From Candidatus Cloacimonadota bacterium (GTDB lineage Bacteria > Cloacimonadota > Cloacimonadia > Cloacimonadales > TCS61): a DNA stretch of 7,391 bases. Shown in pieces: positions 1-7,175 of the stretch. The stretch is from positions 1-7,391 of the forward strand of contig JAUVIJ010000092.1 of NCBI GenBank assembly GCA_030592835.1, given 5' to 3'. A program made the position numbers and the translations under genes. The notes under the pieces are model-generated. The model made no database searches. It saw only the letters and a list, made by a program, of their open reading frames with translations, and was not told where the DNA came from. The stretch's first letter is position 1, and every line of letters starts with the position of its first letter.

Positions 1-921
1 GAGAAAAGGATCAAAGGTTGTGTGATCAGAGGTATTAACTGGCAACAGAATATACAACCGACGAATTACAGAAAACATGTTTTCAGTGGAAAATGTCATC
101 TGGAGAAGAACAACGAGATCGTTTTAGGTTATAGAATTGCCAATATCCTCAACGCTGTAATAGGTGATTCGATCAAGATCTCGATCCCGTAAGTATCAGA
201 TATAACCCCACTTGGTTTTAAGCCCAAGGAAAAATATTTCCGGATTGTCGGATTGTATAAATCCGGGATGTATGAATATGACGATCAATTCGCTTTCATA
301 AATCTGAGTTCTGCTCAGGAATTCTTCTCAATGGATCAGGAATATACCATGCTGGAAGTTGCACTGGTAGGCTCAGCAATCGAGCATGCTGATTATTTGA
401 GTTATAAATGGGAAAGGGAATTGAATGCCGAGAGTTATGAGTATCAGATCAGCAGTTGGGTAGATTTTAATGGAAATCTGTTCACTTTATTGGAATTGGA
501 AAAATGGGTTATATTCATAATTTTAAGTTTTCTTATTCTTATAGCTTCCTTTAATGTGATCAGTAATGTTACGGCTTCTATTCTGGAAAGAAAACAGGAT
601 TTGGGTATCCTGCAAGCTTTCGGGACGTCAAGAAGCTTGATTCGGAAGATATTTCTCAGCAAATCCCTGATACTTGCAGGAATCGGGGTTTTTACGGGTT
701 TGCTTCTGGGAATTCTGACAGGTATAATATTGAGCGAGCAGAAGATTTTTTTATTGCAGGCAGATGTTTATTTTCTGGAGAAGATTTATGTGAAATTCAG
801 TTTTTTCAATAATTTTCTGATCGCATTAATCTCGATGTTGATGGTTTTGTTAGCTAGTCTTATCCCTCTTAAGAAGATTTCTAAGATGCAGATCACGGAT
901 ATTCTGAGGGATCATATATAA
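1..921 (+). pseudogene. lolC/lolE: LolC/LolE-family lipoprotein-releasing ABC permease, 5'-partial and interrupted by an in-frame TAA
   Basis: Permease subunit of the LolCDE type, which extracts lipoproteins from the inner membrane for transfer to the outer membrane. The frame is open from base 1 to the TAA at 919-921 except for one TAA at 190-192 (codon 64 of the visible frame). Before the stop, the stretch VLGYRIANIL...IGDSIKI matches the LolC/E periplasmic domain (usual form: VLG.eLA..L....GD.i.l). After it come TPLG, FRIVGLYKSGMYEYD and a DVYFLEKIYVKF segment, all family hallmarks. Three hydrophobic segments lie near codons 169-190, 219-244 and 269-288, with ERKQDLGILQAFG between the first two, typical of the FtsX-like C-terminal half; the first membrane segment would lie left of the window, about 100 residues away given a usual length near 400. 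Whether it is LolC, LolE or a single fused-type subunit cannot be told. An open frame can be counted from TTG 253, but that start falls in the middle of the periplasmic domain. The break is either a recent nonsense mutation or a sequence error. Confidence 0.85.
190..192 (+). other. In-frame TAA stop within the Lol permease gene
   Basis: The codons around it read SIKISIP-stop-VSDITPLG. LolC/E proteins continue through this point with a residue such as Q, K, E or S between the IS.P and TPLG segments, so a single substitution (for example CAA to TAA) explains it. No frame change is needed, since both flanks are in the same frame. Confidence 0.9.
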
Positions 922-925
922 ATCT

Positions 926-931
926 GGAGGT
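926..931 (+). promoter_or_regulatory. Ribosome binding site that fixes the lolD TTG start
   Basis: GGAGGT sits 15 bases or fewer after the permease stop. Its GGAGG core ends 6 bases before TTG at 937, an ideal spacing, whereas the next TTG at 943 would be 12 bases away. This supports the TTG at 937 as the lolD start and suggests independent strong initiation of lolD within the operon. Confidence 0.75.
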
Positions 932-936
932 AACCT

Positions 937-1608
937 TTGAGTTTGATCGAAGCCCTGAACCTGGTGAAGAGTTATCGGGAAACCACTGAAAAACTGGATG
1001 TTATCAAAGGCTTGAACCTTGTTGTTGAATCTGGAGAAATGTTAGCCATTACCGGGGAATCAGGGAGTGGTAAAAGCACTCTTCTGCATCTTCTCGGAAT
1101 GCTTGATTCCTGGGATGAGGGAAAGATCTTCTACCAGGGAAAGGAAATCTCCATTCAGGATAAAAACATTAATATTTTTAGAAATACAACGATTGGTTTT
1201 ATTTTTCAGTTTCATTACCTGCTTAAAGATTTTACCGCAGAAGAAAATGTTGCTATGCCCATGTTCATCAGGACCCGGAACTATAAGAATAGCCTGAAAA
1301 AAGCCCGTGAAATCCTCAAAAATATGGATCTCGATACCAGAAGGCATCATTATCCGAATCAATTGAGCGGAGGTGAACAACAGAGAGTTGCCGTTGCCAG
1401 AGCTTTGATCAATGAACCCAAAATAGTTTTGGCAGATGAGCCCACCGGTAATCTGGATCGTAAACACAGCATTGAATTAATCGATCTGATGATCGGACTG
1501 AATAAGAAAAATTCACAAACCTTTATTATTGCAACTCATGATCTGGAAAGTGCTGCCAGAATGAATCGGCATCTGGTCTTGAAAGATGGAGTTCTTATCT
1601 CCGAATGA
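937..1608 (+). CDS. lolD: LolD, ATP-binding subunit of the lipoprotein-releasing ABC transporter
   Basis: ATPase that drives the LolC/E permease to release lipoproteins from the outer leaflet of the inner membrane; it acts on the cytoplasmic face. The 223 residues are full length for the family. Visible motifs in order: Walker A GESGSGKST (residues 40-48), Q-loop at Q91 within FQFHYLLKDFTAEENV, signature LSGGEQQR (143-150), Walker B IVLADEP (163-169), D-loop GNLD (171-174) and switch histidine H201 in ATHD. The FQFHxLLxxFTAxENV stretch is characteristic of LolD rather than of MacB or FtsE. It starts with TTG behind a strong GGAGG, 15 bases after the permease stop, and is followed after 18 bases by the tamB-like gene. 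All catalytic residues are present, so this subunit looks functional even though its permease partner here is interrupted. Related MacB/YknY-type ATPases are the only serious alternative. Confidence 0.93.
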   Translation: MSLIEALNLVKSYRETTEKLDVIKGLNLVVESGEMLAITGESGSGKSTLLHLLGMLDSWDEGKIFYQGKEISIQDKNINIFRNTTIGFIFQFHYLLKDFTAEENVAMPMFIRTRNYKNSLKKAREILKNMDLDTRRHHYPNQLSGGEQQRVAVARALINEPKIVLADEPTGNLDRKHSIELIDLMIGLNKKNSQTFIIATHDLESAARMNRHLVLKDGVLISE

Positions 1609-1611
1609 TTA

Positions 1612-1626
1612 TCTTCTGGTGAAGAG
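1612..1626 (+). promoter_or_regulatory. Weak or structured ribosome binding region of the tamB-like gene
   Basis: The purine stretch GGTGAAGAG (1618-1626) abuts the GTG start. GGTGA at 1618-1622 can pair with the 3' end of 16S rRNA with a 4-base gap to the start. TCTTC (1612-1616) and GAAGA (1621-1625) could form a 5-bp hairpin with a TGGT loop over this site. No better in-frame start exists nearby, as the next methionine is residue 68. A modest initiation rate for this very large protein would be the inferred effect. Confidence 0.35.
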
Positions 1627-4600
1627 GTGAAACATAAAAAGTGGCTTCTAATTGTGATCGGTGTCTTAATACTGATCAACCTCGCATTTCTAATACTGTT
1701 CCGCTATGTTCATATCGATAAAAGCGTGCAGACAAAACTGGAAGCTTATTTGTCTGCGAAATTACAGGCAGAGATCAGGATCAGAGAATTCGATTTTAAT
1801 GATAAACAGATCAATATATCCGGTATGGAGTTTAAGGATAACTCGGGAAATTATCAGATCTATCTCCCTCAGGTATTCGTCGAATACAATCTGTCTGCCC
1901 TGCTATTTTCCCGAATAACAAGGTCGAAAGCAATTAAGAGTATCAAGATCTTTCAACCGGAAATAGAAGTTATAATCGATCAAACCGGGTTAACAGGTAA
2001 AAAGAACAACCGAATTCCAGATTTTTCTACGTATTTCCGGGATTTACAATTACACGATGGAATCCTGAAAATAATCTATATTTCGCCTTCTGTATCCTGG
2101 AAACAAACTTTTTATGGATTGCAGGGACGTCTAAAGAACAAAACCTTTTCGGAAATCACTTTGAATGCTTATAATGCTGATTCTGCTGCCGTAACCTGTA
2201 ATATCAAGCTCAAGAAGGATCGAGTGGAAGAGATAGATCTTGAGATGAGGCATTTTGCCCCGGATTCGATTGCGATCAGCAGTCTGGAAAATTTTCATAC
2301 TTACTGTGACCTTGATCTTATTCTGGATAAAGAAAAACTTACTTTTTCGGGTGGACTTCATGATCTAACCGCAGATCTCGATGATATTGAGATAAATGCA
2401 GATTCGATCATTTTCAGTGGGGATGAAAATTTTTCCGGGATTAGTTGGAATAACTTGAAGATCAATGCTCATCCGGTTTATGGATGGATAGAATTATTAT
2501 ATCCGGAAGATATGATTTCTTTATCCGGGAATTTGAACATCTCTGGCATAGAGATAAGTGATTATTTACCTGATATCAACGGCAGGATTAATTCCGAATT
2601 TGAGATCAGTGGATCTTTGAATGATCCGGTTGTTAAAGGTAGTTTGATCTCCGAATTAATTGAATATAAAGATCAAAACTTTAATGAAACAGATCTGATT
2701 TTCCAATATAAAGATAAGGAAATCGTTATTCAATCTCGCAAAATCCTCTGGTTTGGGAACAATCTGGAACTGACCTGTAATTATGAATTAGATCGAGGAG
2801 TGGAATTCCAAATTTTGTGTCAATCACTGGAGTGGGGTCAGGATAATTTTAAGATTTCCGCAGAAGCTGTTTTCCGGGGTAATTATTCAGAGGATCTCAA
2901 TGCAGTCTTTGAATTAGGGAACTTATCTTTAATTACCGATTACGCTAAACTGGATGAATTATCCTTTAATGGATCTTTTGATGGAGATCTTGCAGCTTTT
3001 AATCTGCGAAATATTGGAGATTCTATCGAATTATCAGGAACCGGGAATATAACATCCCAACAATTTCAGACTCAATTGAAGCTGAAGAGGTTAGATCTGA
3101 ATCAGGTATTCTCTCAAAAAACTTTACCACTATTATCTGGAACAACAATAATTCAAGGCAGCCCGGAGTTTTTTTCCTCCAACTCTTCTTTCATAATATA
3201 TGATCAGGATTTTGGTAAATTAAATGGCAGGATCGAAGCTTCTGCTAATATAAATAGGATATCCAGAACTCTTGATCTTGATATTTCCAGTCAAAATCTG
3301 AAGTATAATTATGTACCTTTGACATTTTCAATTAAAGCAAATGGAAATTTTGATCATGTCAAGATCGGGGAATTCAAGATCAACAATGAGATCTATCTAA
3401 GAGGGTTCATTGATAACATAGATACACCGAGCTTATCTTTAACAGCCGAGGGTTCCAAAATAAGAATAAGAGATTATCTCGAATATTTCACGGAAGATTT
3501 TGTTTCAAGGCAGTATTCGGGTTTGCTGGATTTTAATATAACCTACAATTCAAACTCAGTCAACAACTTAGATGGAAAAATTCAAATAGAACAGTTAAGT
3601 TATAAAAAACTGAAAGATCTTTCAGTTTCCCTGATTTTATCCGGACCTCCGGATTCAATTTCAATAAATCCGATTGAGGTCAATAAGCAGGAGATTAATG
3701 TTTTTAAAGGGAAAGGTACAATGTCACTTTTTCCATCCCTACAATATTATTTTGAAGGAGGTGTAAAAGAGATTGATCTTGCGCAAATAATGCCAGATCT
3801 GGATTTTGGTGGCACTCTTTCTGCCGGGTTTAATTATTCCAGAGAAACGTTCTGTTCATGTTTGAATCTGGATCTCAATTGCCGTGATCTCAGCTACAAA
3901 AAACTTTTTATCGACAGTCTTGAAATTAATGCTGTACAGCAGGATTCACTACTTCGCATCAACAGACTGTTATTGCAAAGAAAAGATCTGTTCAAGCTTC
4001 AGGGTAATGGTGTTCTTGGATTTAACTTCCTTACTAATGAAATGCATTCGGTAAATGATCTTCTTCATCTGAATTTCCAGGGAGATCTTTTAAAATTGCT
4101 ATCTCAAAATTGGGATTATATTATCAATGCAGATTCGGAAACAGATTTCTTCTTCGATCTGGGTACAACAGAAAACGGCTTGTCTGTAAAACATGGTCAG
4201 TTTCTCCTTGAAAAGGGAAATATGATCCTGAAAAATCAGTTGCAGCCGGTAGACAAGTTCCGAATCGATCTTTTTTTCGAAGATGATGAGATGGTAATTA
4301 ACAAATTCCAACTCAGAATGGGACAGGGTGAATTAAGAATAAAAAACCGGATACGTAACAACGAAGAGGACCTTATACTTGGTATGATAAATCTTGGTCA
4401 ATTCCTAGTCTGGACAGACTCTGACGGAATCCTCTTCCACTTACCTAAATATATGCCTTCAAATTCCATCGCGAAAATCAATATAACTGGTCAATATGGT
4501 GAATACATGATCATAACCGGTCCTTTTGATGATATGTTGATTAAAGGCGATATCTATTTTGCCAATGGTAATGGAATTTATCCTGCCAATACGGAAAATC

Positions 4601-5568
4601 TGCTCAAAATTTTTTCTCGGATTACCAGCGAAACGAAACAAAGGAGTTTTGATCTACCCCTTAAACTCGATCTGAAACTGCTTTTTGGTGATAACATCTA
4701 TTATGTTACCTATCCTCTTAATCTGCAGATTATACCAGGTAGTTATCTACATTTAGTCTCCGATGACGAAAAGTTCGTGATAAAAGATGCGAACTTTACT
4801 TCCGAAGAAGGGACCATAGACATATTTGGAACCCAGCTTTTCGTTGATTATGTAAAGGTTAATTATGACCAATACGACAGAAAGATAAAGATTAATGCAA
4901 CATTCTTTAAAAAGGTTGCTGATGGGACTTTTGTCACTCTCGACGTGATAAAAATAGAAGATGTTGATAAGGATAGTAAAAGCAGTATCGATTTCAGATT
5001 GACCAGTGATAATCCCAATGACAGTCAACTTGATATATTATCATTACTACGTTATGGAAGGAGGGTTGAAGAAATCTCCGGTCCTCAGAAAAAAACCCTG
5101 CTTCAGGATGAAGTCTTGACCATAGCGGGATTCAGTATAGAAAGTGCGATCATGGATCCCATTATCTCACCCGTAGAGAACTGGATAAGGCAAACCCTGC
5201 GTCTGGATTTCTTTCATCTTCAGACCAATCTTATCCAGAATATCTTTTCCCGGTATTCCTCCGATGAAACCGAGTACATACTCGATGAGGAGGGGCAAAG
5301 ACAGACTCTGGATACATCATATCTTTTTCTAAATAACCTTTCCATTGGTATGGGTAAATATCTTACCAGGGATTTGTTTCTTGATTATGAGATTCAATTC
5401 GAAAAACCGACTGAACTGGCTGTTTCCTCGGCAATGGGAATTTATCACAATTTTTCGATTAGATATCAATTACCTTATCGTTTTCGGATTGTCTACAAAT
5501 ATCATATTCTGCCTTTTGATGAAAATAATTCCCACGAAATTCTGCTGGAAAAATCCATCCGATTCTAG
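1627..5568 (+). CDS. tamB: TamB-like (DUF490 / AsmA-like) translocation and assembly module protein
   Basis: Very large periplasm-spanning protein of the TamB family, anchored in the inner membrane and reaching the outer membrane; known members assist outer-membrane protein assembly with TamA or carry phospholipids between membranes. Its 1313 residues compare with about 1260 in E. coli TamB. Residues 5-25 form one N-terminal membrane anchor (KKWLLIVIGVLILINLAFLI). Most of the rest is repetitive short beta-strand sequence with alternating hydrophobic residues, as expected for the hydrophobic groove, with no cysteine-rich or catalytic domain. The C-terminal third carries the TamB signature: GNGIYPANTENLL near residue 980, DIFGTQLFVDYVKVNYD near 1065, LDILSLLRYGRR near 1136 and GKYLTRDLFLDY near 1240, ending in alternating strands and a terminal phenylalanine. 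The GTG start is chosen because it precedes the anchor directly. It lies 18 bases after lolD, and no TamA/BamA gene is in view. The general family call is firm; pairing with TamA is inferred. Confidence 0.88.
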   Translation: MKHKKWLLIVIGVLILINLAFLILFRYVHIDKSVQTKLEAYLSAKLQAEIRIREFDFNDKQINISGMEFKDNSGNYQIYLPQVFVEYNLSALLFSRITRSKAIKSIKIFQPEIEVIIDQTGLTGKKNNRIPDFSTYFRDLQLHDGILKIIYISPSVSWKQTFYGLQGRLKNKTFSEITLNAYNADSAAVTCNIKLKKDRVEEIDLEMRHFAPDSIAISSLENFHTYCDLDLILDKEKLTFSGGLHDLTADLDDIEINADSIIFSGDENFSGISWNNLKINAHPVYGWIELLYPEDMISLSGNLNISGIEISDYLPDINGRINSEFEISGSLNDPVVKGSLISELIEYKDQNFNETDLIFQYKDKEIVIQSRKILWFGNNLELTCNYELDRGVEFQILCQSLEWGQDNFKISAEAVFRGNYSEDLNAVFELGNLSLITDYAKLDELSFNGSFDGDLAAFNLRNIGDSIELSGTGNITSQQFQTQLKLKRLDLNQVFSQKTLPLLSGTTIIQGSPEFFSSNSSFIIYDQDFGKLNGRIEASANINRISRTLDLDISSQNLKYNYVPLTFSIKANGNFDHVKIGEFKINNEIYLRGFIDNIDTPSLSLTAEGSKIRIRDYLEYFTEDFVSRQYSGLLDFNITYNSNSVNNLDGKIQIEQLSYKKLKDLSVSLILSGPPDSISINPIEVNKQEINVFKGKGTMSLFPSLQYYFEGGVKEIDLAQIMPDLDFGGTLSAGFNYSRETFCSCLNLDLNCRDLSYKKLFIDSLEINAVQQDSLLRINRLLLQRKDLFKLQGNGVLGFNFLTNEMHSVNDLLHLNFQGDLLKLLSQNWDYIINADSETDFFFDLGTTENGLSVKHGQFLLEKGNMILKNQLQPVDKFRIDLFFEDDEMVINKFQLRMGQGELRIKNRIRNNEEDLILGMINLGQFLVWTDSDGILFHLPKYMPSNSIAKINITGQYGEYMIITGPFDDMLIKGDIYFANGNGIYPANTENLLKIFSRITSETKQRSFDLPLKLDLKLLFGDNIYYVTYPLNLQIIPGSYLHLVSDDEKFVIKDANFTSEEGTIDIFGTQLFVDYVKVNYDQYDRKIKINATFFKKVADGTFVTLDVIKIEDVDKDSKSSIDFRLTSDNPNDSQLDILSLLRYGRRVEEISGPQKKTLLQDEVLTIAGFSIESAIMDPIISPVENWIRQTLRLDFFHLQTNLIQNIFSRYSSDETEYILDEEGQRQTLDTSYLFLNNLSIGMGKYLTRDLFLDYEIQFEKPTELAVSSAMGIYHNFSIRYQLPYRFRIVYKYHILPFDENNSHEILLEKSIRF
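5565..5568. other. Overlapping convergent stop codons (shared CTAG)
   Basis: The tamB-like gene ends with TAG at 5566-5568, and the PHP gene on the other strand ends with TAG read from 5567 to 5565. The palindrome CTAG serves both, so the two convergent genes overlap by 4 bases and each transcript must run antisense into the other unless it ends inside the coding region. Confidence 0.95.
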
Positions 5569-7142
5569 TCTGATCTCTCTATCCAGATCGGATTCGTATA
5601 TGCTATTCCCAATCTGGCAGTAATTAAAGACATTCTCAAATAACCTTTTTCGGGGAAATCCATTACTAAGGGATTTTCCGGATTTTTGATGATCATTTCT
5701 TTTTTTTTCTGCAAATTTCCTATATGAAGATTAATTCTCGAAATTTCACCAAATTCATCGGATGTAGCAACTTCGAAAAAAATCAATCCTGAAGAATCTC
5801 TGCAAATATCATCGATCTGATAATGCTTTCTGTCTTTTTGAATCTGAAAATCCAGAAAGGGTCCATTACTGACGATGATCCTTCCTTTTTTCAATCCGGA
5901 TACCGGGTCATTTTCTTCATGTTTATAACAGGTGAACATCCTGCCAAAGACCTGATTTCTGGAAGAGAACAGGGATATAAAAGGAATTTTGATTTGCCGC
6001 ATAGTATTAAAATTACCGTGGGCATCGTTTCCGGCCAGAATGTAATATCTGTATCCCTGCATTAATAACTTCACCCATTTTTTTATGATTTTATATATCG
6101 ATCCCGGATCATTACCATTTATAATCTGAAGATAGTCGATCCCGCTGTTAATAAAATCTTCTGTTCCCCAGTTTCCTCGTCTGAGGGTAATCCTCTGAAT
6201 TATGGGGATTTTTTCGAAAGGATGGGCTGCAATAAATAGGTTGTCTGAATTTTTTAAAGAGTTGATCTCTTTCAAATTCCGGGAAGGCTTATTTTTAAAC
6301 CAGATCTCCGCGCTGTCACCGGATCCTTCTATAAAATCATTATTAATTGCAATTAAATGAACGTTCCTGCCTATATTATTACCAATCGATACTTCTTCGC
6401 CAGCTATCACTTTTACATCATTATCACTGAGTCGGCTTACTTCGGCTTTCATTTCAAACCAGTAGGGTAGTTGAGGATCATTTTCAGTCCAGGAATCAAC
6501 ATGGTTATCGAGATCATAGGAATGGTCGGTAACAAAAAACCAGGATAATCCGATCGTGGATGCAAATTCTTTCGTTGAAACCAGATCCGCACCGAATTCA
6601 ACCTGATCGTGTGTGTAATTACTATGATAATGAACATCACCGGCATACCATCCCTCATTTAGAGGAAGTCCTTTTTCGGAATAAAAAAATTCAAAGAAAA
6701 TCTTTTTAAGACCCTTATAATTATCGTTTACAACCTGAAAAGTTTTGCCATTAATCTTATATTCAATTATTACTTTAGCCGAGAGAAAGGAATTTACAGG
6801 GATTTTCTCCAAATTGACCCTGATAATTGTAGAATAATAGGTTTTTTCTATTTTAGCATTCAGATCAAATACTTCTTCCTGAACGAGGTTACCCTTGAAG
6901 ATCTGAACTTTGATCCGGGATATTTCAACCGGGTACAGATGCGCATCTTTACAGATGATCAAAATCGGTAATTCAGAATTAGAAGATTTAATTACTCTGA
7001 TAGGTAGATCTGCGATTATTTCGGGGTGCTTTCTAAAATAAAGAGGACGAAGGTACTTAAAATGATAATGTATCTCAGCATAAGATAAAATAAAGGGAAG
7101 GATCATCATTATATTAACAAAAACCCGCAAAGTTTTGATCAC
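5565..7142 (-). CDS. PHP-domain metallohydrolase, CehA/McbA family, possibly exported
   Basis: Predicted metal-dependent phosphoesterase-fold hydrolase; the substrate is unknown. Metal-ligand motifs of the PHP fold are in order: GDVHYHSNYTHD (H171, H173), FVTDHSYD (D206, H207), IAGEEVS (E249/E250), NVHLIAIN (H262), FIAAHPFEK (H307) and AGNDAHGNF (D373, H375). LKKGRIIVSNGPFLDF (418-432) is the usual CehA-type segment after the metal site. About 160 residues of beta-rich sequence precede the PHP domain and about 100 follow it, giving 525 residues against roughly 300-500 for relatives. With the GTG start at 7142, residues 1-22 resemble a signal peptide (K3, R6, then a hydrophobic run ending SYA), which suggests a periplasmic or surface location. 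That start lacks an SD and lies in a terminator hairpin; ATG at 7109 or 7106 (residues 12 and 13) are alternatives, but would leave a short uncharged leader. It is not a DNA polymerase PHP domain or a plain histidinol phosphatase, being larger and exported-looking. Confidence 0.85.
   Translation of the reverse strand: MIKTLRVFVNIMMILPFILSYAEIHYHFKYLRPLYFRKHPEIIADLPIRVIKSSNSELPILIICKDAHLYPVEISRIKVQIFKGNLVQEEVFDLNAKIEKTYYSTIIRVNLEKIPVNSFLSAKVIIEYKINGKTFQVVNDNYKGLKKIFFEFFYSEKGLPLNEGWYAGDVHYHSNYTHDQVEFGADLVSTKEFASTIGLSWFFVTDHSYDLDNHVDSWTENDPQLPYWFEMKAEVSRLSDNDVKVIAGEEVSIGNNIGRNVHLIAINNDFIEGSGDSAEIWFKNKPSRNLKEINSLKNSDNLFIAAHPFEKIPIIQRITLRRGNWGTEDFINSGIDYLQIINGNDPGSIYKIIKKWVKLLMQGYRYYILAGNDAHGNFNTMRQIKIPFISLFSSRNQVFGRMFTCYKHEENDPVSGLKKGRIIVSNGPFLDFQIQKDRKHYQIDDICRDSSGLIFFEVATSDEFGEISRINLHIGNLQKKKEMIIKNPENPLVMDFPEKGYLRMSLITARLGIAYTNPIWIERSD
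5653..5689 (+). terminator. Candidate intrinsic terminator of the lol-tamB operon, inside the PHP gene
   Basis: GGGAAATCC (5653-5661) can pair with GGATTTTCC (5671-5679) in a 9-bp stem with one G-U pair and a 9-base loop, followed by GGA and a run of five T. It lies 85 bases past the tamB-like stop, where a + strand terminator would be expected, and antisense to the end of the PHP coding sequence. The stem has only four G-C pairs, so it is tentative. Confidence 0.35.
5700..5708 (-). repeat. Homopolymer of nine A on the coding strand of the PHP gene
   Basis: Nine T in a row on the + strand, read as A9 in the PHP gene, encode the three lysines in LQKKKEM near residues 479-481. A slip of one base here would remove the last 45 or so residues, after the PHP metal site. 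Such runs are prone to replication slippage and to sequencing error; the frame is intact in this copy. Confidence 0.7.
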
Positions 7143-7152
7143 TTGCGGGTTT
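7117..7152 (-). terminator. Intrinsic terminator between the right-edge gene and the PHP gene
   Basis: On the - strand AAACCCGCAA (7152-7143) pairs perfectly with TTGCGGGTTT (7130-7121) over 10 bp, enclosing a 12-base loop and followed by TTGTT. With one bulged base the stem can be extended inward by AAGT/ACTT. It begins 24 bases after the stop of the upstream - strand gene, a normal position for its terminator. The same stem on the + strand is followed by a weaker TTTAATTTT tract, so it could act in both directions. The GTG predicted as the PHP gene start (7142-7140) is at the edge of the loop. Confidence 0.8.
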
Positions 7153-7175
7153 AATTTTACACAAACTTATAATAT

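Noticed and set aside
253..921. A separate 222-residue permease gene starting at TTG 253
   Set aside because: The TTG lies inside the conserved FRIVGLYKSGMYEYD segment of the LolC/E periplasmic domain, with no SD, and homology-like residues continue upstream in the same frame to and beyond the TAA. It is the downstream part of an interrupted gene.
4753..5028. Open frame of 91 residues on the - strand within the tamB-like gene
   Set aside because: It is fully antisense to the conserved TamB C-terminal region, has no SD and no recognisable motif; it is a shadow frame. The same holds for the other short overlapping frames.
1627..5568. A toxin, adhesin or secreted repeat protein instead of TamB
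   Set aside because: A single N-terminal membrane anchor, long beta-strand repeats and the DILSLLRYGRR and GKYLTRDLF type C-terminal motifs fit TamB. There is no secretion signal, toxin domain or regular tandem repeat.
7108..7113. TATAAT on the - strand as a -10 promoter box for the PHP gene
   Set aside because: It overlaps the ATG at 7109, so transcription would begin downstream of that start and remove the leader, and what would be the -35 region is terminator hairpin. In AT-rich DNA this hexamer is common by chance.
5565..7142. PHP domain of DNA polymerase III/X or a histidinol phosphatase
   Set aside because: No polymerase domains are present, the protein has a possible export signal and extra beta domains, and the KKGRIIVSNGPFL segment is typical of the CehA/McbA group.
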